A stretch of DNA of 64,000 nucleotides from Paenibacillus hunanensis (GTDB lineage Bacteria > Bacillota > Bacilli > Paenibacillales > Paenibacillaceae). The position numbers were made by a program, and so were the translations under genes. Within the stretch, counting starts at the first letter, position 1; each line of letters begins with the position of its first letter. The stretch covers positions 62,001 to 126,000 of the forward strand of contig NZ_BMMB01000010.1 in assembly GCF_014645615.1 (NCBI RefSeq). The letters are read 5' to 3'. Below the pieces are notes generated by a model. The model searched no databases. It was given only the letters and a program-made list of their open reading frames with translations, and was not told the DNA's origin. Of the stretch, positions 8,139 to 17,095 are shown one piece after another.

Positions 8139-9907
8139 AGACCTTCCTCCCCGTGAAATGGAATCGTGATCATTACCGTTGTCCGCACATCCGGCGTACT
8201 TTCAAAAGACATCGATGCTTCATCCCCGTAATTCAGACGCAAGCGACTATAAATATTGTACAGCGCATAGCTCGCATGCTTTTGCAGTGGCTGTTCCAGC
8301 GTCTGATTCATGACATCTGCATCCAGCCCATGCCCGTTATCCGACACGCTAATTTTAAGATCATTGCCTGTTATCATCGCTTCAATATCAATATGACAGG
8401 GCCGCTCCAGATTTTTAAAGCCGTGCAGAATGGAATTCTCAACAAGTGGCTGTAGCATAATTTTCGGTAATAGAGCATCCTGTACCGCTTCATCCATCTG
8501 GATCGTATAGGTGAACATGTCCTCGTAGCACTGCTGCTGAAGCAGCATATATTGCTCGACATGGTTCAGCTCCTGCTTGAGCGATGTCATTTCCTGACCG
8601 TTATTCAGTCCAAGCTTGAACAGAAGCGACAGCGAGACGATCATCTCTCCTACCTGCTCACTTTGACCAAACTGACTTTTCCATAAAATCGTATTGAGCG
8701 TATTGTACAAAAAGTGAGGGTTAATCTGCGCCTGTAGCGCCTTGATCTCATACCGAAGTCGCTCCTGCTCGCTGATCGTATTTTCCTCGATCAGATTCTC
8801 AATCTGCCCCATCATCCGATTGAAGCGATATCCGATCACACTCACTTCATCCTCATACTTACTAGTGAAGCGCGCATCCAGATCATTATTTTCCACACGC
8901 TGGATAATGCGATACAGCTTATTCAAGGGACTTAGCAATAGCCGGGTCAACAGACTGGAGAACATAAGCGCGATGATCATACAGACGATCATAATCACCA
9001 GAATGAGCCAGCGAATCTCACGCATCTCTCCTAGCAGATTCCCTTTGGACTGTACGGCGACAAGTGACCAGTTCTCATCCAGATTCAGGCGAGCATGGTT
9101 GACCAGCTGCTCGTCTTCATCATTATGATATGAAAAGGCACCCTGCTGCTGGCGTCCAAAATCCTCCAGAAAAGCAGTGGTGCTAAAATCGGTCGGTGCC
9201 GGACTCACACCTGGCAATATGCTCTGACCATGCTGATTCACTAAAAATAATCGAATCTGATCATCCAGCAGATTTTCCCGAATAATATGATTAAAATAGT
9301 CCTCACTAAAGTTAACGATAAGATATACATCGGACAGATTATAGCTATTCGTAATCGAGTTCCGTAGCGGACGCACAAGTAGAGTTACGACTTGCTTTTC
9401 CCCCTGAAATATTCCATCCTCATGACCGGATATCCAGCGCACATTCCATGAACGATCCTCCATATCCTTCCCATACAGCTGTCGAAATGAAGAATCGCCC
9501 ATTAATGCATCCTGAGTGGAATAAAAGTCACCAATTGGCGTAGCCAGCAGCACGGAATCGACTGCTGGCTCGATTTGCTTGAGCTGGGCGAAGGGTGTCT
9601 GCATCAGCGACAGATCGGTATAAAATCGCGAGCCGTCTTTATTACGCACATCGGTCATCACCCGGCTATACGTTTCACTCATCATGAGCGAGTAGCTCGC
9701 TACAATCATATGACGCATGCTCTCATCCAGCGTTTGTACCGTTTTATTCAGCATCGTCTGCTTGAGCTGCAAGGCATTTTGCTCGATCACCTTGGCAGCA
9801 AAATTATAAGCAAAGCCTCCGGTGGCACTGATACACAAAAAGGTGAGCAATATATACAAAATATGAATGCGACTTTTGAGCGATAGCTTGTAAAACCCCT
9901 TGCTCAT
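8135..9907 (-). CDS. YesM-type sensor histidine kinase
   Basis: This membrane sensor kinase has 590 residues. An N-terminal transmembrane helix (about 13-33, ILYILLTFLCISATGGFAY) and a second one (about 300-320, LILVIMIVCMIIALMFSSLL) bracket an extracytoplasmic sensing domain of about 260 residues. A HAMP linker follows, then the His_kinase domain with the phospho-site QINPHFLYNTLN and an HATPase_c domain (LVENSILHGFKN; SDNGHGL). It lies 6 bp after the upstream permease gene and overlaps the regulator gene, so all are probably one transcript. The ligand is presumably a glycan or oligosaccharide related to the lyase substrate. Confidence 0.93.
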   Translation of the reverse strand: MSKGFYKLSLKSRIHILYILLTFLCISATGGFAYNFAAKVIEQNALQLKQTMLNKTVQTLDESMRHMIVASYSLMMSETYSRVMTDVRNKDGSRFYTDLSLMQTPFAQLKQIEPAVDSVLLATPIGDFYSTQDALMGDSSFRQLYGKDMEDRSWNVRWISGHEDGIFQGEKQVVTLLVRPLRNSITNSYNLSDVYLIVNFSEDYFNHIIRENLLDDQIRLFLVNQHGQSILPGVSPAPTDFSTTAFLEDFGRQQQGAFSYHNDEDEQLVNHARLNLDENWSLVAVQSKGNLLGEMREIRWLILVIMIVCMIIALMFSSLLTRLLLSPLNKLYRIIQRVENNDLDARFTSKYEDEVSVIGYRFNRMMGQIENLIEENTISEQERLRYEIKALQAQINPHFLYNTLNTILWKSQFGQSEQVGEMIVSLSLLFKLGLNNGQEMTSLKQELNHVEQYMLLQQQCYEDMFTYTIQMDEAVQDALLPKIMLQPLVENSILHGFKNLERPCHIDIEAMITGNDLKISVSDNGHGLDADVMNQTLEQPLQKHASYALYNIYSRLRLNYGDEASMSFESTPDVRTTVMITIPFHGEEGL

Positions 9908-9913
9908 TCCTCA

Positions 9914-10747
9914 TCATCCTTTTACTGCTCCAAGAGTGACCTGCATGAAGGACTTATTCGCAAATACATACACGACAAGCAGTGGCAGGATAGATATACA
10001 CGCACCGGTCAGCATGAGCTGTGATTCGGACGCTGCACCAAAGCCATAGCGTAGATTGGACAAGCCAACCGGTAGCGTTTGCAGGTCTGGATTACTGAGC
10101 GTGAACACGAGCGGCAAAATGTATTCATTCCATGAGTTCTGGAACACACCCAGTCCTGCGACAGCCAGTGCTGGACGCAGCAGTGGCAAAATAATACGCC
10201 AGAACACCGATGCAGGGTGACATCCATCAATCCATGCTGCTTCATCCAGTTCACGAGGAATGTTTCTCAGGAAGCCGATCATAATGAAATACGTCGCCGC
10301 ATGGGCGCTAATAAGAATAAGAATGACACCCCATAGGGATTTTTGCAACCCTAACACAACCATCAGATCGAACTGCGGACGCAGGACAACCGCGCCAATC
10401 GAAATGAATAATGTGCTCGCCATCAGACCTGTATAGATCCCTTTGCCCGGAAACTTCGCCCGATCGACCGCATAGGCAGCCATCGAGGATACAAGCAGTG
10501 TTCCAATCGTCGTCATCACACTGACAAACAGGCTATTCCAGGTAAAGCGTGAAAAGTTAGCTTTCGTCCAGGCGGTCACGTAATTGCTAAACTGCCATAC
10601 GTCCGGCAAAATATGTGCGCCACTCGTCAGCTCTAGATTGGTCATAAACGAACCCGAGACGACGATAACAATCGGAAATAGCGTTACAGCAGCTGTAATT
10701 AGCAGAAACACCCACAGAAGGGTTTTGCCCGTATATTTGATGACCAT
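9914..10747 (-). CDS. Carbohydrate ABC transporter permease (LplC/MalG type)
   Basis: This 277-residue inner-membrane permease has six predicted transmembrane helices and the conserved EAA loop of binding-protein-dependent importers (DEAAWIDGCHPASVFWRIILP, about residues 180-200), which docks the ATPase. It pairs with the permease gene 21 bp upstream to form the channel. Both are followed directly by the sensor kinase gene, giving the common paenibacillar order permease-permease-kinase-regulator-binding protein-enzyme. Confidence 0.92.
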   Translation of the reverse strand: MVIKYTGKTLLWVFLLITAAVTLFPIVIVVSGSFMTNLELTSGAHILPDVWQFSNYVTAWTKANFSRFTWNSLFVSVMTTIGTLLVSSMAAYAVDRAKFPGKGIYTGLMASTLFISIGAVVLRPQFDLMVVLGLQKSLWGVILILISAHAATYFIMIGFLRNIPRELDEAAWIDGCHPASVFWRIILPLLRPALAVAGLGVFQNSWNEYILPLVFTLSNPDLQTLPVGLSNLRYGFGAASESQLMLTGACISILPLLVVYVFANKSFMQVTLGAVKG

Positions 10748-10768
10748 GTCGATTCCCCTCCTGATCGT

Positions 10769-11653
10769 TTAGTACATTTTATTCAGCTTACGCGACAGAT
10801 AGAAGTACAGAATGGTCACGATACCGACGATAATGGCGGTCACAAAGCCGACTGCACTTCCATAGCCAAGCTGCTGCTGAACCGGTGCCTCTGGTGAAAC
10901 CGGGAACAGCAGCTTGAACAGGTACAGATACATGACCTCAGTCTTGCCATACGGGCCGCCCTCGGTCAATACCATAATACTTTCGTAGCCCTTGAGCGAG
11001 ATCGTAATCGCGAGCATAATAATCATCTGCATCACCGGGCCAAGCAGTGGAATCGTAATGCTCCATAGCTTACGAACCTCACTTGCTCCATCTAGTGAAG
11101 CCGCTTCATACAGATCCTCTGGAATACCTTGAAGTCCGGCAAGGAATAATAGCATATAGTTCCCGACAGCACCCCAGATGGCGATCATAATCGTCGTCAG
11201 CATCGCATAATCAGGCCCCAGCCAGCTGATCGGTGCCCCGATAATATGGAATTTTAATAGAAATTGATTTAACACACCGTTATACGAGTTGAAAATAATG
11301 AAGAAAACAATCGACATTACCGAGGCACTAAATACGGTCGGTAGATAGTAGATTGCTCTTAGCACCGTACGTCCTCTCAGCTTACGATTCAGAATAAATG
11401 CCAGAATCAATGATAGTGGAATGGTTACAATCAACTTACCTGCTGCATAAATACCGGTATTCACAACGGATTGCCAGAACTCCGCATCACGCAACAAGCG
11501 GGCAAAGTTACCGAATCCGACAAAGATCGGATCACCATACCCCTGATAGTTGTAGAACATATAACGTAGCGCCCACAGTAGCGGATATACACCCAGCACA
11601 AGCGTCAGAAATACGCTAGGAAAAATAAACAGATATGCCGTTCTCTTATTCAC
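10769..11653 (-). CDS. Carbohydrate ABC transporter permease (LplB/UgpA type)
   Basis: This 294-residue permease is the first gene of the minus-strand glycan locus. It has about six transmembrane helices and an EAA loop around YEAASLDGASEVRKLWSITIP (about 190-210). The start is preceded by GGGGGAAGG. The promoter of the locus should lie in the 80-120 bp to its right, between it and the end of the XRE regulator gene. I see no cre site there. Confidence 0.92.
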   Translation of the reverse strand: MNKRTAYLFIFPSVFLTLVLGVYPLLWALRYMFYNYQGYGDPIFVGFGNFARLLRDAEFWQSVVNTGIYAAGKLIVTIPLSLILAFILNRKLRGRTVLRAIYYLPTVFSASVMSIVFFIIFNSYNGVLNQFLLKFHIIGAPISWLGPDYAMLTTIMIAIWGAVGNYMLLFLAGLQGIPEDLYEAASLDGASEVRKLWSITIPLLGPVMQMIIMLAITISLKGYESIMVLTEGGPYGKTEVMYLYLFKLLFPVSPEAPVQQQLGYGSAVGFVTAIIVGIVTILYFYLSRKLNKMY

Positions 11654-11766
11654 TGTAACCTTCCCCCTTTATGTCTGTTGAAGAAAGTATACGGGAGCAT
11701 ACAAAGGCAGTGAGATAGGAAAATCAACTTTATGGTGTAGGATAATCTGACTTTGATGAGGGGAAA

Positions 11767-12687
11767 TTACAACGAATTGACATTGACGAGAACACGGATG
11801 ATGGCGAGTTGTTCGGGTTGCAATGTGGACATTTTATGTTCAATCACATGGTCGACCAGCGCTTGATCGATAAATGGGATGACGAATAGTAACAGTTCAT
11901 AGGTTATTTCTTGTGTTATTAGCAGTTCTGCTACTGCTTGTTCGGGCAATAACGAGAGGATTTCGGCTAGTTTTTGCTGGTTAGTGTATTCTTGCCAGTG
12001 TTTTGTGACGAATGACTGGAGCTGCTCGGGTGCTATAAATGGTGCGATGGTGGACATTTGCCCGATGGTAATCTGGTGGTGATGTTCGTTGACATATTGA
12101 TGCAGTCGCTCATCATAGTATGGAGCGATACGGATGACGGTTAGGATGTGATCGATAGTTAGTGGATCATCTCCGCAAACGATTGCATACAAAGCATCTT
12201 CAGTTAGGAATGGGGCGAGTTCGGTTAGAGCTTTGGCGTTCTCCGCCAGTGAATCGGCATGGAGTCCCGTGATATGGATGAGTGTTTCCTGATCTACTAA
12301 CGGTGCCAATTGAATAATTTGTGCTACAGTTAGCGCCTGTAGGTCATCAGGAGAAGATGATTTTTCATCTTCCAGTGCAATAATTGCATCGATTTGCACT
12401 GAATTTGCTGATGTGTGGAGAGGCATTTCAGTAGTTTGTCCGGGTGCGAATTGGTGTAGTAATTCGTCGGAAAGTTCCGTATTCTCGCCAAGTAACATAG
12501 CGATGTCAATATGTAGTAATTTGGCAAGTTTGATCATTGTATAGATATCGGGCAGCGATTTGCCGGTTTCCCATTTGGAGACCGCCTGAGGTGTGACGTG
12601 CATATAGTCGGCAAGCTCCAGTTGAGTAAGATTCTGTTGCTTACGATAGTTAGCGATTGTCGCACCGATTAATATTGAATCCAGCAT
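11767..12687 (-). CDS. XRE-family regulator with C-terminal helical repeats
   Basis: This 306-residue protein starts at ATG 12687 (GGAAAGGAG upstream). Residues about 8-62 form a Cro/CI-type helix-turn-helix (RKQQNLTQLELADYMHVTPQ then AVSKWETGKSLPD). The rest is unusual: from about residue 115 there are roughly six repeats of 27-30 residues with the pattern xIxxLAPFxxxExLxxxV (APLVDQETL, APFLTEDAL, APYYDERL, APFIAPEQL, LLPEQAVAEL, IPFIDQALVDHV). This suggests a small alpha-solenoid that binds a protein or peptide. The gene stands alone, convergent with nothing and divergent from the amylase region. Its regulon is unknown. Confidence 0.8.
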   Translation of the reverse strand: MLDSILIGATIANYRKQQNLTQLELADYMHVTPQAVSKWETGKSLPDIYTMIKLAKLLHIDIAMLLGENTELSDELLHQFAPGQTTEMPLHTSANSVQIDAIIALEDEKSSSPDDLQALTVAQIIQLAPLVDQETLIHITGLHADSLAENAKALTELAPFLTEDALYAIVCGDDPLTIDHILTVIRIAPYYDERLHQYVNEHHHQITIGQMSTIAPFIAPEQLQSFVTKHWQEYTNQQKLAEILSLLPEQAVAELLITQEITYELLLFVIPFIDQALVDHVIEHKMSTLQPEQLAIIRVLVNVNSL

Positions 12688-13086
12688 GATAATAAACTCC
12701 TTTCCATTACATTGGAATATGTGAATATTTGTATGGATGTAAGCCATAATAAACGAAGTGATTAAGGAAATGGGGCAACTTATTGTATGAGTGATTTTTG
12801 AATACAGGTTAAATAAACAGGCATTTGAGCAACGTAAAATGGCTTACTGCTTACGGTGTTAGTGAACATTTAGTAGGAGATACGACTGAAAATAATATCG
12901 CTATCCAGCATAAATGACTGTCTATTTTGGAAACTAACCATCTACCTTATATTCCTATACAAATCTATCATGTACCAGAGGCAAAATAGATCCGTTTCCT
13001 ACCTCTTGCTGCGTTAGTAGCATCGCCATGTACATAGCCGCCCATCACTTATTTTTATTTTAGCGGCCATAGGCAAAGATGTACAA
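12688..13086. other. Gene-free stretch between the XRE regulator and the amylase
   Basis: Nothing coding is supported here. The part next to 12688 must carry the regulator's promoter. The rest is AT-rich without clear repeats until the hairpin at 13087. Confidence 0.5.
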
Positions 13087-13122
13087 CAACCTGTAGTTGA
13101 GTAGTCAAACAACTACAGGTTG
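13087..13122. repeat. Perfect 13-bp inverted repeat, possible terminator
   Basis: CAACCTGTAGTTG (13087-13099) and CAACTACAGGTTG (13110-13122) are exact complements around a 10-nt loop. No clear T-run follows on either strand, so it may be a weak terminator or a structured upstream element of the amylase gene. Confidence 0.5.
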
Positions 13123-13229
13123 CTTGACTTCATAGATGGGGACAGTCGGATCGATTCACTTATTAAAGTCGTATTTTAACAGAATATTGCAGCACAGGAT
13201 TCGTTCCATAATTTCATATATTTACCTCC

Positions 13230-13279
13230 TTTTATTTTTGTAAGCGCTATCTTATAATCAATTGCGTAAACGTTTGCAC
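13230..13279 (+). promoter_or_regulatory. Amylase promoter with cre box and LacI-type operator
   Basis: TGTAAGCGCTATCT (13239-13252) fits the cre consensus at all positions and lies directly against a TATAAT -10 box (13253-13258); the -35 region near 13230 is weak. A second operator, CGTAAACGTTTGCA (13265-13278), is nearly symmetrical and matches LacI/MalR-type sites. This predicts catabolite repression by CcpA plus a sugar-specific LacI-family repressor or a second CcpA contact. Confidence 0.65.
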
Positions 13280-13305
13280 AATTTCATACCACTTGAGGAG
13301 GACGA

Positions 13306-15141
13306 ATGATGCACGTAAGATTGGGTCAACATATGAAGCGGTCCGTAGCAGCTTGGATTGCACTATTGATGGTGATGGCTGTACTGTTTGGGGGCTTTGG
13401 TCCGACTACACATGCAGCGGATAATTCTGTGACCGTCTATTATAAAAAAGGCTTTGCTTCGCCGTACATACATTATCGGCAAGCCGATGGCAACTGGACA
13501 ACAGCGCCCGGCGTGAAAATGGCAGATGCTGAGGTAAGTGGCTATACGAAGGCAACGATCAATATTGGCACCTATACTCAGCTCGAAGCTGTATTCAACA
13601 ATGGCAATGGCACATGGGATAACAATAGCTCCAAGAACTATCTGTTCAACACAGGCACATCGACCTTCACACCTGGTGCAAATGGTGCAGCAGGTACGAT
13701 TACTGCTGGTGCTCCATCTGGCTCTACGACACCAACCGATCCGTCCACTCCTCCTTCCGATAATTTTGGACCGGTCGATTGGAGCAAACGTAGCATTTAT
13801 TTCATCATGACCGATCGCTTCAGCAATGGCGATACGAGCAACGATAACTATGGCGGCTTTAATTCTAACAAGAGCAATCCGGGTCAATGGCACGGTGGTG
13901 ACTTCCAGGGCATTATTAACAAGCTCGATTACATCAAAAATATGGGCTTCACTGCCATCTGGATCACACCCGTAACGATGCAAAAGAGTACGTATGCCTA
14001 CCACGGCTATCACACGTATGACTTCTACTCTGTCGATGGTCACCTCGGCAATATGGCGAAGTTCCAGGAGCTGGTGCGTACTGCACATAGCAAAAATATC
14101 GCTGTTATGCTCGATGTAGTTGTGAACCATACAGGCGACTTCCGTCCGAACAATGGTACAGCCAAAGCGCCATTTGATCAGGCAGATTGGTACCATAACG
14201 CTGGTGATATTACACAAAATGACTATAATACCAACAATCAGTCCCGTATCGAAAATGGCGATGTAGCGAGTCTGGACGATCTCAAGCAAGAGAATCCAGC
14301 CGTAGCGACCGAGCTGAAAAACTGGGGCAAATGGATCATCCAGCAATCTGGTGTGGATGGATTGCGCGTTGATACCGCGAAGCATGTACCCAAGTGGTTC
14401 CTGAAGGACTTCGATAGCGCAGTGAACACCTTCACCATCGGTGAAGTATTCAACGGCGACCCAGCCTATGTCGGCGATTACACCAACTATCTGGATGCCG
14501 CACTCGACTTCCCAATGTACTATACAATTCGTGACGTATTTGCCAAGGATGGATCGATGAATCTGATCAAGGATCGCTATGCACAGGATAATCGCTACAA
14601 AAACGCTAATCTGAACGGTACATTTATCGATAACCATGATGTGAAGCGTTTCTTGAACGAAGCATCCGGCAAGCCAGGTGCATCCTATGATAAATGGCCT
14701 CAGCTAAAAGCAGCACTTGGCTTCCTGCTCACCTCGCGTGGGATTCCGATTGTGTATCAAGGTACAGAACAGGGCTTTAGCGGTGGCGATGATCCAGCGA
14801 ACCGTGAAGACATGACTTTTGACACGAACAATGAGCTGTACAAGTATATTGCCAAATTGAATGCTGTTCGTAATGCTCACCCAGCACTACAAAACGGCAC
14901 GCAAAAGGAAAAATGGTCAGACAATACCGTATACGGCTTCCAGCGTACGAACGGCTCTGACGATGTTGTTGTACTGATCAACAATTCGTGGAACAGTGAA
15001 ACACGCACCATTCCAAACCTTGATAACTTCGGTAATGGCACTGCACTGAAAAACCAACTTGGTACCGATTCGGTAACGGTAAATGGGGGTTCGATCACGA
15101 TTACACTCGCACCCAAAGAAGTTAAAATTTTGACCAAGTAA
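13306..15141 (+). CDS. Secreted alpha-amylase (GH13) with N-terminal starch-binding module
   Basis: This 611-residue extracellular enzyme hydrolyses alpha-1,4-glucans. A Sec signal peptide ends near THAAD (about residue 38). Residues about 40-125 resemble a CBM25-type starch-binding module (VTVYYKKGF, YIHYRQADGNW). A Ser/Thr/Pro linker follows (about 133-152), and then the GH13 barrel: region I DVVVNHTG (270-277), region II GLRVDTAKH with nucleophile Asp356, region III FTIGEVFNG with acid/base Glu380, and region IV FIDNHD with Asp445. A C-terminal beta domain completes it. GAGGAGG precedes two adjacent ATG codons (13306, 13309), and either could be used. The gene is monocistronic between the regulated promoter and a strong terminator. 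Confidence 0.94.
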   Translation: MMHVRLGQHMKRSVAAWIALLMVMAVLFGGFGPTTHAADNSVTVYYKKGFASPYIHYRQADGNWTTAPGVKMADAEVSGYTKATINIGTYTQLEAVFNNGNGTWDNNSSKNYLFNTGTSTFTPGANGAAGTITAGAPSGSTTPTDPSTPPSDNFGPVDWSKRSIYFIMTDRFSNGDTSNDNYGGFNSNKSNPGQWHGGDFQGIINKLDYIKNMGFTAIWITPVTMQKSTYAYHGYHTYDFYSVDGHLGNMAKFQELVRTAHSKNIAVMLDVVVNHTGDFRPNNGTAKAPFDQADWYHNAGDITQNDYNTNNQSRIENGDVASLDDLKQENPAVATELKNWGKWIIQQSGVDGLRVDTAKHVPKWFLKDFDSAVNTFTIGEVFNGDPAYVGDYTNYLDAALDFPMYYTIRDVFAKDGSMNLIKDRYAQDNRYKNANLNGTFIDNHDVKRFLNEASGKPGASYDKWPQLKAALGFLLTSRGIPIVYQGTEQGFSGGDDPANREDMTFDTNNELYKYIAKLNAVRNAHPALQNGTQKEKWSDNTVYGFQRTNGSDDVVVLINNSWNSETRTIPNLDNFGNGTALKNQLGTDSVTVNGGSITITLAPKEVKILTK

Positions 15142-15318
15142 TGGAGCGAGCTGTTCTGTATAGGCTGAATATAGAGGCTGCATACTAGCGACTTTGTATA
15201 GAAGCTTTGCATAAGACCTCAGACTTCATATAGAAGTTTTGCTGGATTTGTCTCCATTCGATTTCCGCTTATATTGCCAATTGAACTACCAATGTTGGAA
15301 TATCTGCACTATGGTCTT

Positions 15319-15367
15319 ATCAAAATAACCTGCTTGTACGCATTAGCGACAGGCAGGTTATTTTGAT
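15319..15367. terminator. Terminator of the amylase gene
   Basis: A 15-bp perfect inverted repeat (15319-15333 with 15353-15367) with a GC-rich loop-proximal end and A/T-rich outer ends can stop transcription in both directions. It lies 180 bp after the amylase stop codon. Confidence 0.7.
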
Positions 15368-15625
15368 TAACTTGAACTGATCTTGCGCGTATCGCATAAG
15401 TCTACGTATTACCTTACGCTTCCGGTATTAGCAATCTCCTGTGTGAGCGACCCCCTAATACGCAGTTCAATATGAAAGGATTTTTGCAAAGCAGAGTCTC
15501 TTACTGCTCCTAGTGTGCGTGGATTCCTAACACCAGTTTCAACAACAGGTGATTTTTGCACAGCACAATATGTCGCTGTTTCCAGATTAAGCACTTTGAA
15601 AATCTACAGTTATTCCACACCAACT
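15368..15625. other. Gene-free stretch after the amylase terminator
   Basis: I see no supported gene or clear repeat here. Short open frames on both strands lack ribosome binding sites. It serves as the 3' flank of the minus-strand gene that ends at 15626. Confidence 0.4.
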
Positions 15626-16093
15626 CTACTTATGCAATTGTGCAAACTCAGTAGCGGTCGCATAGCCGTAAATCCAGTAATCTCCCTGCTCAGACGTATA
15701 AGGAATACCGCATTCCTGCAACAAAGCGACAAATGCAGCTTCAATATCGATCAGCTCATCTGCTACAAGACGCCCGCGAGCTTCCAATCGTCTCGGCTTA
15801 ATCCGAATCCACTCCACATCAAATGCCGGATGCTGCCAATCGCAAAATTGTGCATCGTCTGAATCATCGCCAAGTATAGCGAGCCAATCACCAAGATAGC
15901 TTACATCCTGTTCAAATCGCTCCGGTTCAGGCTTTGGCGACAATACTTTTTTCACCTGAAATGCGGGTGGGAATGGTAATCGACTGTATACACCGGATTT
16001 TAGCTGTTCCCAGCGTGTATCGTTCATCACCGACGTTAATCCACGGCGCTCAACTTCCTGCATCACTTTCTTTTTGTAACGTATGTAATCCAT
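15626..16093 (-). CDS. Uncharacterised cytoplasmic protein (possibly DUF6678-like)
   Basis: This 155-residue protein starts at ATG 16093 behind AGAAAGGAG. The N-terminal half has VMNDTRWEQLKSGVYSRLPF and PPAFQVKKVL, a pattern I associate, with low certainty, with the DUF6678 group. The C-terminal half has many acidic and aromatic residues (DYWIYGYATATEF). No signal peptide or membrane helix is present. A family with this look is often found among immunity-like small proteins. The neighbour on the other strand is a second such protein, but no toxin gene is visible. Confidence 0.65.
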   Translation of the reverse strand: MDYIRYKKKVMQEVERRGLTSVMNDTRWEQLKSGVYSRLPFPPAFQVKKVLSPKPEPERFEQDVSYLGDWLAILGDDSDDAQFCDWQHPAFDVEWIRIKPRRLEARGRLVADELIDIEAAFVALLQECGIPYTSEQGDYWIYGYATATEFAQLHK

Positions 16094-16265
16094 CTGCTGT
16101 GCTCCTTTCTATGTGCTCATTTGATGCTTAGCTCTGAATGTATGTTAATATAGAAGCTAGGGATTTGATTGTACATTATAGCTAGAGATCAACTGCTCGC
16201 GATATTATGTTATTTTAATTTTACTATACCAGTTATTCCCTACGAGCAAAAGAAAGGAACTTACT

Positions 16266-16901
16266 ATGAACTCCAATCATTCCGAACACGACAACAACTC
16301 CCACAAATCTAACGACACAGAAGATAGCATAAAAAGTACACCTGCTCCCCCTGCATCTCTAAACGTCAATCCATCCACACATCATACAATTCGCTCGACG
16401 TACACTGAATCTACGATTCAAGCTGCCTACACATTACTTCGGCTGTATACACAAATGGCTCAAGAGCTTTGTAACACTCTTGCTGCATCATATCCCGAAC
16501 AATCCACAATCGCCAAACTGCCATACCTACCAGATTGCACTTCGTTTGAAGCGCTATTCGATCTGATGGATGAGCAGGAGTACGATACCGACCCGGATCT
16601 CTTTTATAAAAACGAGAATTGGTTCATTTTTCCTCACGGTGAACATTGCCTGTTTGTAAGCAGCTCGGGCATTTCAATTGAGGTACATATTTATGATTAC
16701 CGCTGGATTGACGCTGGCTTTTTTAATAATTTTGTAAAAAGTATCTCACAAGCTACCAGCCATCCATATAGCGAGCTTGCACAGAAGCTGATCACAGCGA
16801 TTGCTCCAGCCGATTTTCAATCATTCTGTACATTGCTAAAGTATTTGTCTGCACAGGGAAAGTTGCTCCAGCACGATGTTGTGAATTTTAGTCTGGCATA
16901 A
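16266..16901 (+). CDS. Uncharacterised protein with disordered N-terminus (DUF6896-like)
   Basis: This 211-residue protein starts at ATG 16266 behind AAAGGAA. The first 45 residues are low-complexity (Asn, His, Ser, Thr, Pro). The folded part has a WFIFPHGEHCLFVSSSG segment followed by IEVHIYDYRWIDAGFFNNF, resembling DUF6896, a small family sometimes seen as contact-toxin immunity proteins; this assignment is tentative. It is divergent from the 15626-16093 gene with a 170-bp promoter region between, and it ends in a strong terminator. Confidence 0.6.
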   Translation: MNSNHSEHDNNSHKSNDTEDSIKSTPAPPASLNVNPSTHHTIRSTYTESTIQAAYTLLRLYTQMAQELCNTLAASYPEQSTIAKLPYLPDCTSFEALFDLMDEQEYDTDPDLFYKNENWFIFPHGEHCLFVSSSGISIEVHIYDYRWIDAGFFNNFVKSISQATSHPYSELAQKLITAIAPADFQSFCTLLKYLSAQGKLLQHDVVNFSLA

Positions 16902-16949
16902 TATAATGCTCAATCAGTAAACGCCCCACCAGCAACTAATGATCATACT

Positions 16950-16984
16950 AAATCCCTCATTGCCAGAAGCAAGAGGGATTTTTA
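16950..16984 (+). terminator. Intrinsic terminator
   Basis: AAATCCCTC pairs with GAGGGATTT, extended inside by TTGC/GCAA, and is followed by a T-run. It follows the DUF6896-like gene and, read the other way, closes the minus-strand AAA+ gene. Confidence 0.75.
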
Positions 16985-17095
16985 TCTTTTATATACCATA
17001 TGCTAAATAGCAATCTGCTACATGTACGATCTGTAGGATCATTTAACAAGACATTCTGGACGAAAACAAAGTTGACGACGCTGTAAAACCAACGT

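Noticed and set aside
13363..14637. 424-residue minus-strand open frame opposite the amylase
   Set aside because: It is antisense to a well-supported GH13 gene, has no ribosome binding site and its composition is biased by the amylase codons.
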